A stretch of 35,602 nt of DNA from Streptacidiphilus jiangxiensis (GTDB lineage Bacteria > Actinomycetota > Actinomycetes > Streptomycetales > Streptomycetaceae). The stretch lies in assembly GCF_900109465.1 (NCBI RefSeq), contig NZ_FOAZ01000043.1, positions 1 through 35,602 on the forward strand. The letters are read 5' to 3'. Made by a program: the position numbers and the translations under genes. The notes beneath the pieces were generated by a model that saw nothing but the letters and a program-made list of their open reading frames with translations, did no database searches and was not told the DNA's origin. Below, in pieces: positions 8,062-15,084 of the stretch; position 1 is the first letter of the stretch; every line of letters starts with the position of its first letter.

Positions 8062-8092
8062 CGGGCCGCCCTCGGGCAGTGAGGGCGGCCCG
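8062..8092 (-). terminator. Strong hairpin after the aminotransferase gene
   Basis: CGGGCCGCCCTC and GAGGGCGGCCCG form a perfect 12-bp stem with a 7-base loop (8074-8080). It lies 18 bases beyond the aminotransferase stop on the leftward transcript and before the HD gene. It could end the epimerase/aminotransferase transcript or lower read-through into the HD gene. No T-run follows. Confidence 0.5.
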
Positions 8093-8110
8093 CGGGGCCA
8101 GTTCGGCGGG

Positions 8111-9274
8111 TCAGCGCCAGAGAGCGTGCAGCGCGTCGGTGACCCGCTGCACGTCGGCGGCGGTCATGGCCGGGTAGCACGGCAGGGACAGCTGCTGGGC
8201 GGCGATCTGCTCGGTGACGGGCAGGTGGGTGTCCAGGTAGCGGTAGGCGGCGAGCCGGTGCACCGGCGTGAAGTGCACGCTGGTGCCGATCCCGTGCACC
8301 TCCAGCAGCGCCTGGGCCACGGTGTCCCGGGTGCGGCCGGAGGCCGGGTCGACCAGCACCGGGTAGAGGAACCAGCCGTGCCGGACCCCGTCGAGGACGG
8401 TGGGCAGGTGCAGCCCCGGCAGGCCGGCCAGCGCCTGGTCGTAGGTGGCGGCGATCTCGGCCCTGGCTGCGGTGAAGGCTCCCAGCTTCTGCCACTGGCG
8501 CAGGCCGACCGCCGCCGTGATGTCCGGCATCGTGTACTTCAGGCCCGGGACGGTGACCTCGTAGTCAGCGGTGCGCCGCTGGCCGTGGCGCCGCCAGGCG
8601 GAGGAGTCGATGCCGTGCCGGCCCAGCAGCCGGGCCTGCTCGACGAGGTCGCCGCGGCCGGCGAGCATGCCGCCCTCGCCGCAGGTGATGACCTTGTTGG
8701 CGTAGAAGGAGAAGACGGACAGGTCGCCGACGGAGCCGGCCCGGGCGCCGTCGCGCCAGGCGTGCAGGGCGTGGGCGGCGTCCTCGATGAGCAGCAGCCC
8801 GTGCTCGTCGGCCAGGGTGCGGAAGGCGGCCAGGTCGCAGGGCTGGCCGGCGTAGTGCATGACGGTGATCGCCTTCGTCCGGGAGGTGATCGCCGCCCGT
8901 GCCGTGGCCGGGTCGAGGTTGAAGGTGACCGGGTCGACGTCGGCGAAGACCGGGGCGGCGCCGCACTGGACGACGGCGTTGGGCACCGCGCAGAAGGTCA
9001 GGCTCGGTGTGATCACTTCGTCGCCGGGTCCGATGCCGGCCGCGAGAAGGCCCAGGTGCACGGCGGCGGTGCAGGAGGAGACCGCGAAGGCGTCCTGGAC
9101 TCCGAGGGCGTCGCGCACCGCTTCCTCGAACCGGGTCGCCTTCGGTCCGTGGGTCAGCCAGCCGGAGCGCAGCGTGTCCAGGACCTCCTCTTCCTCCTCG
9201 GGGCCGATGGAGGGCCGGTTCCACGGCAGGTACGGCGCGGCGGTGGCCGTCCGGCCCGGCACGGCGATGGTCAT
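8111..9274 (-). CDS. DegT/DnrJ/EryC1-family PLP aminotransferase
   Basis: A 387-residue sugar aminotransferase of normal length. It shows the PLP-enzyme pattern SSCTAAVHLGLLAAGIGPGDEVITPSLTF (66-94), EDAAHAL (164-170, with the Asp that pairs with the PLP nitrogen), and FSFYANKVITCGEGGM with Lys194 as the Schiff-base lysine. This family transfers an amino group to a keto-sugar bound to a nucleoside diphosphate. The ATG overlaps the stop of the upstream epimerase gene (ATGA), so the two are translationally coupled. With two epimerase/dehydratase genes upstream it suggests synthesis of an NDP-aminosugar, which is a strong inference from context. The exact regiochemistry cannot be read from sequence. 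Confidence 0.92.
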   Translation of the reverse strand: MTIAVPGRTATAAPYLPWNRPSIGPEEEEEVLDTLRSGWLTHGPKATRFEEAVRDALGVQDAFAVSSCTAAVHLGLLAAGIGPGDEVITPSLTFCAVPNAVVQCGAAPVFADVDPVTFNLDPATARAAITSRTKAITVMHYAGQPCDLAAFRTLADEHGLLLIEDAAHALHAWRDGARAGSVGDLSVFSFYANKVITCGEGGMLAGRGDLVEQARLLGRHGIDSSAWRRHGQRRTADYEVTVPGLKYTMPDITAAVGLRQWQKLGAFTAARAEIAATYDQALAGLPGLHLPTVLDGVRHGWFLYPVLVDPASGRTRDTVAQALLEVHGIGTSVHFTPVHRLAAYRYLDTHLPVTEQIAAQQLSLPCYPAMTAADVQRVTDALHALWR

Positions 9275-10326
9275 GACGCCTCCCACGCGGCCGTGTACTC
9301 GGCCCCGTACCGCCGGCAGTCGGCGGATTCCAGGCGGGCGACCTTCCCGGCGGCGACGGCGGTGACCAGTCCGAGGTGGTTGTCGTACTGGGCCTGCCCG
9401 GGGTCGGTGACCTGGCCGGACAGCACCAGGTCGGCGATCTCCCGCGCCCCGTCCTTGAGGGTCGTGGAGCAGGCGCCGGGCAGCGCCCGCTCGATCCGGG
9501 CGAAGCTCACCCGGTAGTCGCGGGCATCGGCCTCGTCCCGCTCCGGCCCGCGGTCGATCACCGCGCCGGGCACGACACCGGCCACCGTGGCGGCGATCTC
9601 GCCGATCGTGTGGTTCTCGGCGTCGCTGCCCACGTTCCAGGCCCCGGCCAGCCGCTGCTCCAGCACCCCGGCCAGGACCCGCGCCACGTCCCCGACGTGC
9701 ACCAGCGGCCGGCGCTGCGCGCCGCCGTTGAGGGAGATGCGGCCGGTGGAGGCGGCGGTGGCCGCCATCTTGTTGACCACCGAGTCCAGGCGCTGCCTGG
9801 GCGAGGAGCCGTGCACCGTCGCCAGCCGCAGGCACGTCAGCAGGCGGTCCGGGCCGAGCACTTCGGGCAGGCGCCGCTCGGCGAGCACCTTCGTGCGGGC
9901 GTAGATGCCCAGCGGGTTGGGTGCGGTGTCCTCGTCCGCGGTGCCCTCGTGCAGGCCGTAGACGCTGCAGGAGGAGAAGAAGACGTAGTGCCCGGCCCCG
10001 GCCGCGGCGGCGGCCTCGGCGGCGAGCAGCGGGGAGGTGTAGTTGAGCTCGACCGCCAGCTGCTCGTCGACCTGGCTGGCCGGCTCGCCGACGATCCCGC
10101 CCAGGTGCACCACGGTGTCGGCGCCGGCGCTCACCTCGGCCAGCAGGGCCGGGTCGCGCAGGTCCCCGCCCACGAACCGGGCGGCGCGCGGCAGCAGGGC
10201 GGCGGGGTCGTCCTCGCGCTGGTAGATCAGCCCGTCCACCACGGTGACCTCGTGGCCGAGCGCGGCCAGGCGGTGGGCGGCGACGGTGCCCAGGTATCCG
10301 GCACCGCCCAGCAGTACGACTCGCAT
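9271..10326 (-). CDS. NAD-dependent epimerase/dehydratase (extended SDR), gene 2
   Basis: A 351-residue extended short-chain dehydrogenase. The dinucleotide-binding loop GGAGYLG is at residues 7-13, the serine strand FFSSCSVYG at 116-124, and the catalytic YARTK pair Y142/K146 follows. The family acts on nucleotide-activated sugars (4-epimerases, 4,6-dehydratases, reductases). The start is the ATG 18 bases after the upstream epimerase stop, with AGGGA about 8 bases before it. A long upstream open extension overlaps that neighbour and is rejected. It ends in a 4-base overlap with the aminotransferase gene. The substrate is unknown. Confidence 0.9.
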   Translation of the reverse strand: MRVVLLGGAGYLGTVAAHRLAALGHEVTVVDGLIYQREDDPAALLPRAARFVGGDLRDPALLAEVSAGADTVVHLGGIVGEPASQVDEQLAVELNYTSPLLAAEAAAAAGAGHYVFFSSCSVYGLHEGTADEDTAPNPLGIYARTKVLAERRLPEVLGPDRLLTCLRLATVHGSSPRQRLDSVVNKMAATAASTGRISLNGGAQRRPLVHVGDVARVLAGVLEQRLAGAWNVGSDAENHTIGEIAATVAGVVPGAVIDRGPERDEADARDYRVSFARIERALPGACSTTLKDGAREIADLVLSGQVTDPGQAQYDNHLGLVTAVAAGKVARLESADCRRYGAEYTAAWEAS

Positions 10327-10343
10327 CAGGAAGATCCCTTCGG

Positions 10344-11393
10344 TCAGGCGGCCAGGGCGGCCGTGTCGGCGGTGAACCAGTCCGGGACGGCCCCGGGGGT
10401 GGCCTTGAGCCAGGCCACGTAGCGCTCGATGCCCTCGGCGAGACGGATGCCGGGCTTCCAGCCGAGGAGGTCGGCGGCCCGGCGGGTGTCGGCGTAGCCG
10501 CCGAGCGGGTCGCCCTCGGGCCTGGGCGTCTGGGCGAACTCGGCGCCCGGGTAGTGGCCGGCGATGAGCTCGCCGATCTCGCGCACCGTCGTGGGTACGC
10601 CGGTGCCGACGTTGACCGTCTGTCCGGCCATCTCGTCGGTGGCCAGGGCCAGGATCGTGGCGTGGGCGATGTCGTCGACGTGGACCATGTCGCGCACCTG
10701 CGAGCCGCCGCCGTTCAGGCGGATCGGGCGCCCGGTGCGGGCGGACATCGCCATCCACGGCACCATCCAGGAGTGCGAGTCGGGCTTGGGCACCTGGGGG
10801 TCGCCGTAGACGGAGAAGTACCGCACCGTGGCGTGCTCGGTGCCGCTGCCGTCGAGCATCAACCTGACCTGGTGCTCCGCCCAGACCTTGGTGTTGGCGT
10901 AGACCGAGATCGGGGTGAGCGGCTGGTCCTCCGTGAACCGCGCCGGCCCGCCGCCTGATGGGGTGCCGTCGCCGTACACGGAGGCGGAGGAGATGAAGAC
11001 CAGCCGCTTCACCGCCGCCGCGGCGACGGCGTCCAGCACGGTCTGGGTGCCGTGCACGTTGCTGGCGAAGGCGGTGTTCGGGTTGCGCGTGCAGGCCGCG
11101 ACGTCCGCGTACGCGGCGGCGTGGATCACGAAGTCCGCCCGTCCGGCCAGCCAGCCGACGGTGGCCCGCTCCCGGACGTCCCCGAGCACGACCTCGGCCG
11201 CGTTCCGGTCCACCGCGAACCGGTCCCGTACCGCGTGCGGGTAGGCGTCGAAGCTGTCCAGGACTAGCGGGTGGGCCCCGTGCCCGGCGAGCTGGGCGAC
11301 GATGCGGCTGCCGACCAGGCCGCCGCCGCCGGTGACCAGCACAGTGGCCCCGGCCAGCTGCCGCAGCCTGGCGCCTGAAGGTTCGTCAACCAT
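10344..11393 (-). CDS. NAD-dependent epimerase/dehydratase (extended SDR), gene 1
   Basis: A 349-residue extended SDR. It has TGGGGLVGS at residues 21-29 for NAD(P), VFISSASVYG at 132-141, and Y165/K169 in VYANTK. HAAAYADVAACTRNPNTAFASNVHGTQTVL (91-120) matches the usual UDP-glucose 4-epimerase-like substrate region. It is the first gene of the leftward operon of module B, directly divergent from the regulator at 11522, with GGGAGGGA ahead of the ATG. The two SDRs and the aminotransferase are spaced by 17 bases and a 4-base overlap, so they are one operon that probably makes a modified NDP-sugar for the nearby glycosyltransferase. Confidence 0.9.
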   Translation of the reverse strand: MVDEPSGARLRQLAGATVLVTGGGGLVGSRIVAQLAGHGAHPLVLDSFDAYPHAVRDRFAVDRNAAEVVLGDVRERATVGWLAGRADFVIHAAAYADVAACTRNPNTAFASNVHGTQTVLDAVAAAAVKRLVFISSASVYGDGTPSGGGPARFTEDQPLTPISVYANTKVWAEHQVRLMLDGSGTEHATVRYFSVYGDPQVPKPDSHSWMVPWMAMSARTGRPIRLNGGGSQVRDMVHVDDIAHATILALATDEMAGQTVNVGTGVPTTVREIGELIAGHYPGAEFAQTPRPEGDPLGGYADTRRAADLLGWKPGIRLAEGIERYVAWLKATPGAVPDWFTADTAALAA

Positions 11394-11434
11394 GAGGGAC
11401 TTTCCCTCCCTTGGAGTGCGTGATTCTGTTCCGT

Positions 11435-11504
11435 CAGTGAACCTCCGGCCCCGGCGCGGGGGTACCGTGTTCCCCCGCTCATCGCGTTCATCCTGTTCAT
11501 GATC
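11435..11504 (+). promoter_or_regulatory. Two-part conserved upstream element, copy 2
   Basis: CAGTGAACC (11435-11443) and CGCGTTCA, a T, then CCTGTTCATGATC (11483-11504). Distances (48 bases from the first base of box 1 to the first base of box 2, then 39 to the start codon) are identical to those in front of the regulator at 2974, although the bases between the boxes differ. It supports TTG at 11522 as the correct start. Confidence 0.65.
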
Positions 11505-11521
11505 ATCCGTGGGGGTGCGAA

Positions 11522-12880
11522 TTGACGGCACCAAGGGAACCCAACAAGCGGCTGTCGGCCGTCGTCGAGGAGGCCGGGTACACGTACGAAGCCCTGGCCA
11601 GAGCGGTCAAGGCGGTCGCAGCCGAGGCGGGAGTGAAGCTGGGGACGTCCCGTTCGGCAGTGCACTCCTGGGTGACGATCGGTGCGATCCCGGCCGGCCG
11701 GACGCCCGCGTTCGTGGCCGAGGCACTGTCGAGAAAGCTCCGGCGGCCCGTGACGGTCGGTGAACTCGGTCTAGGCTCAGACCTCGTCGGGGACGACACC
11801 GCCCCGGATCCCCTCGCAGCCGCTTCCGATCTGGGGAGGCTTCTCGTGCACAACCGCCGCGACTTCATCGGCCTCGCGTTCTCCGCCTTAGCGGTCACCT
11901 TCCCACTCACCTACGACCCGCGGGCGGCGGCCGCCTCCCTGCGCGCCGCAGCCGGCGGCCGCCGCGCCGGCGCGGACGAAGTCGGCACAGTCCGCCAGGT
12001 CACCCAGACGTTCCGCACCGCCGACGAGCAGCACGGCGGCGGACACGGGCTCGTCGCCATCGTCGCCTTCCTCAACGACGACGTCATCCCGATGCTCAAG
12101 GCCACGTTCCCTAGCGAGCAGGTCCGCGGGGACGCGTTCGGCGCCGCGGCCGAGCTGGCCACCCTGGTCGGCTGGAAGTGCCATGACCGAGGCTACGAAG
12201 GGGCCTCGCAGAAGTACTACAACCTGGCCTTCCAGCTCGCCGACGAGTCGGATTCGGCCGGACACGGCGCATGGGCGATGCGCGCCTTGGTCCACCAGGC
12301 CCTCGACCTCGGGGAGCCGACGAACACCGTTGACCTCGCGGAGGCCGCGCTCGGGCGGGCCCGCGGCAAAGTCAGCCGGCAGACGGAAGCGCTGCTGCTC
12401 ATCACGGCGGCGAGGGCTCACGGCGCCAACCGGAGCGGGCGGGCGGCCTCCCGCTTGATCCTGGCCGCCGAACGGTCCGCTCTGGCCTCCGACGACAGCG
12501 TGCCGATCTACGCCGCCGCCGCCGGGCCGGTCGCTGCCACCGTCGCCTCGCACACCGGCAGGACGCTGACGGAGATGGGAGACCACACCGGGGCTGAACA
12601 GCACTACCGGGCGGCGCTGGCGGGCCGCGTCCCCGGCCCGTACCACCGCGTCCGCGGCCTCACCTTCGCCAACATCGCCAAGGCGGTCGCCGCGCAGCAC
12701 CGCCACGAGGAAGCCGTCGGCCTGTGGGGCCGGAGCGTCGAGCTAATGGACGGGGTCGCCTCCCGGCGTAACCTCCGGGAGCTGGACATGATGCGCTCGG
12801 CGCTGGCCGTCTACACCCGGCGCGGAATCCCCGGGGCGGCCGACCTCGCGCAGAGGGCTTCCTCGATCAGAGTCCTTTGA
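11522..12880 (+). CDS. HTH regulator with TPR-like C-terminal part
   Basis: A 452-residue protein. The N-terminal 80 residues form a helix-turn-helix region (ALARAVKAVAAEAGVKLGTSRSAVHSWVTIGAIPAGRTPAFVAEALSRKL). A linker with RRDFIGLAFSALAVTFPLTY follows; similar Arg-Arg plus hydrophobic linkers occur in large Streptomyces regulators and need not be a real Tat signal. From about residue 130 the chain is helical with repeat-like pairs (YEGASQKYYNLAFQLADE, HTGAEQHYRAALAG, HEEAVGLWGRSVELM), consistent with TPR repeats. The start is TTG, placed by GGGGGTG and by the conserved upstream element. It is divergent from the epimerase/aminotransferase operon, which it probably controls. It is a different protein type from the XRE regulator at 2974. 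Confidence 0.85.
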   Translation: MTAPREPNKRLSAVVEEAGYTYEALARAVKAVAAEAGVKLGTSRSAVHSWVTIGAIPAGRTPAFVAEALSRKLRRPVTVGELGLGSDLVGDDTAPDPLAAASDLGRLLVHNRRDFIGLAFSALAVTFPLTYDPRAAAASLRAAAGGRRAGADEVGTVRQVTQTFRTADEQHGGGHGLVAIVAFLNDDVIPMLKATFPSEQVRGDAFGAAAELATLVGWKCHDRGYEGASQKYYNLAFQLADESDSAGHGAWAMRALVHQALDLGEPTNTVDLAEAALGRARGKVSRQTEALLLITAARAHGANRSGRAASRLILAAERSALASDDSVPIYAAAAGPVAATVASHTGRTLTEMGDHTGAEQHYRAALAGRVPGPYHRVRGLTFANIAKAVAAQHRHEEAVGLWGRSVELMDGVASRRNLRELDMMRSALAVYTRRGIPGAADLAQRASSIRVL

Positions 12881-12908
12881 GGGAGTGCTCGCGCCGCCAC
12901 GCTGGTCG

Positions 12909-13154
12909 TCAGCCGCGAGCAGGCTCGGTCGCCGTCACCAGGGTGATGCGCTCGGCGCAGACGGACGCGTCTCCCGTGCGGTGCCCCGGTTCGAACACTG
13001 CGACGGTGTAGCTGGTGATTCCGGAGGGCAGTTGCAGGAACATGTCGTTGACGCGTGACTTGGTGTGTTCCAGGGCGTCGGACGCACTGGGTTGATCGAC
13101 GGTCAGCATGCGCGGGCCGATCCCGGGGATGTCCACCTCGACGTTCCAATTCAT
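12909..13154 (-). CDS. Small hypothetical protein (81 residues)
   Basis: The protein begins MNWNVEVDIPGIGPRMLTVD and continues DALEHTKSRVNDMFLQLPSGITSYTVAVFEPG. It looks like a small alpha/beta domain with a buried beta pattern and no membrane segment. The ATG has AGGA 8-10 bases upstream; a longer frame start lacks a ribosome site. It is convergent with the regulator (28 bases between stops) and upstream, in the same direction, of nothing in module B. Function is unknown. Confidence 0.55.
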   Translation of the reverse strand: MNWNVEVDIPGIGPRMLTVDQPSASDALEHTKSRVNDMFLQLPSGITSYTVAVFEPGHRTGDASVCAERITLVTATEPARG

Positions 13155-13230
13155 GCGGCCATCCTGGCAGAGCACTTCCCGGCCGCTGGCCATTGAGCAG
13201 CGCGAGCGCCGGAGCGTACAGGGTCGGAGG

Positions 13231-13734
13231 TCAGTACCGAGCCGGTTGCAGGACGGCCTTCTTCAGCGCCCGGTTGATGTCGGGGTTGCGGCCGGGGACG
13301 TAGGAGTGGATCGGCGCGTAGCCGGCGGCGGCGTACAGGGCGAGAGCCGCGATGTTGTGAACGCCGGTCTCCAGCAGCACCTCGGTGTGGCCGCGGCCAA
13401 GTAGATCTTGTTCAAGAGTGGCGAGGATCCGGCGGCCGAGCCCTTGCCCGCGGGCGGCCGGGGCCACGTACATCCGCTTGATCTCGGCTGTCGAGGGGCC
13501 GAGGGTGCGCCAGCCCCCGCAGGCCAGGGCCGGTCCGTCGCCGAGGCGGGCGACGAGGAATCGGCCGTGCGGGGCGTCGAATTCTGCGCTGCCGGTCGTC
13601 TCGGGGTCGTCGGCGGTGCTGTAGATGGCGAGCTGCTCCTGGTGGAAGGCTCGGGTGAGGGCGCGGGCATCGGCGGTGCCGTACGAGACAGCGGTGAGCG
13701 TCCAGTCAGAGGCGGCCGGAAGCGGCGAGGTCAT
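13231..13734 (-). CDS. GNAT-family N-acetyltransferase
   Basis: A 167-residue GNAT domain. Motif A is IKRMYVAPAARGQGLGRRILATLEQDL (residues 85-110), with the acetyl-CoA pyrophosphate loop RGQGLGRR. Motif B follows as LETGVHNIAALALYAAAGYAPI. The acceptor could be a small molecule or a protein N-terminus; nothing in the sequence decides it. No clear ribosome site precedes the ATG. The start overlaps, as ATGA, a stop of another open leftward frame that may be a decayed gene. It is 76 bases from the small protein at 12909. Confidence 0.85.
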   Translation of the reverse strand: MTSPLPAASDWTLTAVSYGTADARALTRAFHQEQLAIYSTADDPETTGSAEFDAPHGRFLVARLGDGPALACGGWRTLGPSTAEIKRMYVAPAARGQGLGRRILATLEQDLLGRGHTEVLLETGVHNIAALALYAAAGYAPIHSYVPGRNPDINRALKKAVLQPARY

Positions 13735-13988
13735 GGTGTCGATAGTGCCGGATGAAGGGCGCCCAGCAGGAGCAGCAGCTCTGCGGTCGCCCGCCGCAAC
13801 CGCCACCACAGCGTCCGCACGCCGGCCCGAGCACCCCAACCACTGGGCCCGGCCCTCGCGCACCCTCGGGTCGAAGGCGTAGCGCCAGCGCTCCTCCGCA
13901 TCCCGCGTCGTGAAACCCGATCCGGCCGCCGACAGGCCGGAATCTGGAGCCGCCGCCGCCGATCCCCCGGCACTCCGGCACCGCCGGG

Positions 13989-14251
13989 TGACGCAGACAC
14001 TCGCGGTGACGCTGCCCGGTGACGCTGGAAGGTTCGCCTGGATTCTGCGGTGACCTGTAGTTCTTCTCCCGGACAGTCGGGGGGCAGACGCTGATGACGC
14101 TCTGACGCACCATGTCTCCGGCTCGCCTACTTCTCTTTTCCTTCTACTCAGTGAGATGGGGTACGAGAGCGTCATCAGCGTCATATCCGCACAACTGACC
14201 ACGAGAACTGGCAGGTCAAGGCCACTTGTAGGTCGGACACCGGGAGCGTCA
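13989..14251. repeat. Cluster of eight TGACGC/GCGTCA boxes
   Basis: TGACGC occurs at 13989, 14007, 14020, 14095 and 14103 on the + strand; GCGTCA occurs at 14169, 14178 and 14246. The second and third copies lie in an 11-base direct repeat CGGTGACGCTG (14004-14014, 14017-14027). The orientation switches between the left and right halves, giving an overall mirror layout. The stretch is non-coding and lies between a leftward and a rightward gene, so a divergent operator, or iterons of a plasmid element, are both possible. Confidence 0.5.
14087..14182. repeat. Perfect 17-bp inverted repeat
   Basis: GACGCTGATGACGCTCT (14087-14103) is the exact reverse complement of AGAGCGTCATCAGCGTC (14166-14182), with 62 bases between. 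The arms hold the central four TGACGC boxes. The spacer is pyrimidine-rich (CTACTTCTCTTTTCCTTCT). It could be a regulator site pair or the ends of a tiny element. No flanking target duplication was seen. Confidence 0.6.
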
Positions 14252-14393
14252 CGGACAGAGTCATTACCGCATCACGGCGGTGATCCATCGGAGGAATGCA
14301 CCAGGGCTTGATCGCGGTGTGTGCGGGCGCCTTGCCGTGCTGTCGACCGAGCTGGAGACTGCTGCTTCCGATGCTGCAGGTCTGGGGAGAGCC

Positions 14394-14906
14394 GTGAGCG
14401 ATGGGGCGGGAACGTACGAGGCGCCGCTGCTCTCGGCGGGGCAACCAGAGTCGGAGCGGGGCTTCTTGATCTACACCACCTACTGGCCGCACGCCGAACC
14501 GACCTACCCGAGCGTCAGCGACATCCTGGTCCGGTACGGGATCGACCCCGGTGCGGCCCGCACCCGCCACGGGCTTGTCGTCGGGGCGGACCTGGACGCC
14601 GGCCAGCTCGCCGCGCTGCGCCGTGATCGTCAGGTCAAGTACATCGAGCGTGACTGCGTCGATGGCGTCGCCCGCTACCAGCGGGTCCCGGAGACGAGCC
14701 GCGTCCCAGGCCAGTACGCCGTCTGGGTGGCAGACGGCTGCTATCTCCAGGCGCTGCTCGCACGTCTGGACGGCACCCTGCTGTGGGCGTTCGACGAGGG
14801 CGAACGGTTCTTCTACGCCCAGCTGACCGACCGGCAGCGCGACCGCCTTCGGCGTGACCCCGATGTCCTTGAGCTGGACGACGACCAGTTGGACAGCGCG
14901 CTCTGA
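14394..14906 (+). CDS. Hypothetical protein (170 residues)
   Basis: No family was recognised. The sequence has GFLIYTTYWPHAEPTYPSVSDILVRYGIDPGAARTRHGLVVG and, near the end, LTDRQRDRLRRDPDVLELDDDQLDSAL with an acidic tail. It has no membrane segment or signal. The GTG with GGGGAGA 3 bases upstream is preferred; an upstream start at 14280 would add 38 residues and would run into the region after the TGACGC repeats. It is convergent with the replication operon. The G/C third-position bias supports real coding. Confidence 0.55.
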   Translation: MSDGAGTYEAPLLSAGQPESERGFLIYTTYWPHAEPTYPSVSDILVRYGIDPGAARTRHGLVVGADLDAGQLAALRRDRQVKYIERDCVDGVARYQRVPETSRVPGQYAVWVADGCYLQALLARLDGTLLWAFDEGERFFYAQLTDRQRDRLRRDPDVLELDDDQLDSAL

Positions 14907-15036
14907 ACCAAGACGGGTCACACCCGCGAAGGTGGCGGCCCAACGGACGCAGGCGAGCCTGGTGGCGGCGATACCTCACCTTCTGTGGGAACTGCAGCCC
15001 CGCCGCCGGGCCAGGATGGCCAACTGGGCACGCCGG

Positions 15037-15067
15037 CGGCCGTCGCCCGTCGAGGTGGCGACGGCCG
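15037..15067. terminator. Hairpin after the replication operon
   Basis: CGGCCGTCGCC (15037-15047) and GGCGACGGCCG (15057-15067) form a perfect 11-bp stem with a 9-base loop, 18 bases beyond the stop of the ATPase gene and between convergent genes. It could end transcription from both sides. Confidence 0.5.
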
Positions 15068-15084
15068 GTCGTGGTCCTGCTCTG

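Larger units (their letters stand above)
13735..14393. other. Intergenic region with possible eroded gene and repeat cluster
   Basis: No intact gene is accepted in these 659 bases. On the leftward strand, about 13790-13935 has high G/C third positions in the GNAT frame and reads RDAEERWRYAFDPRVREGRAQ. The tail ATAELLLLLGALHPAL continues in a different frame and ends in an ATGA overlap with the GNAT start, which looks like a frameshifted or decayed gene. The right half is less G+C-rich and carries the TGACGC repeats listed separately. Confidence 0.35.
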
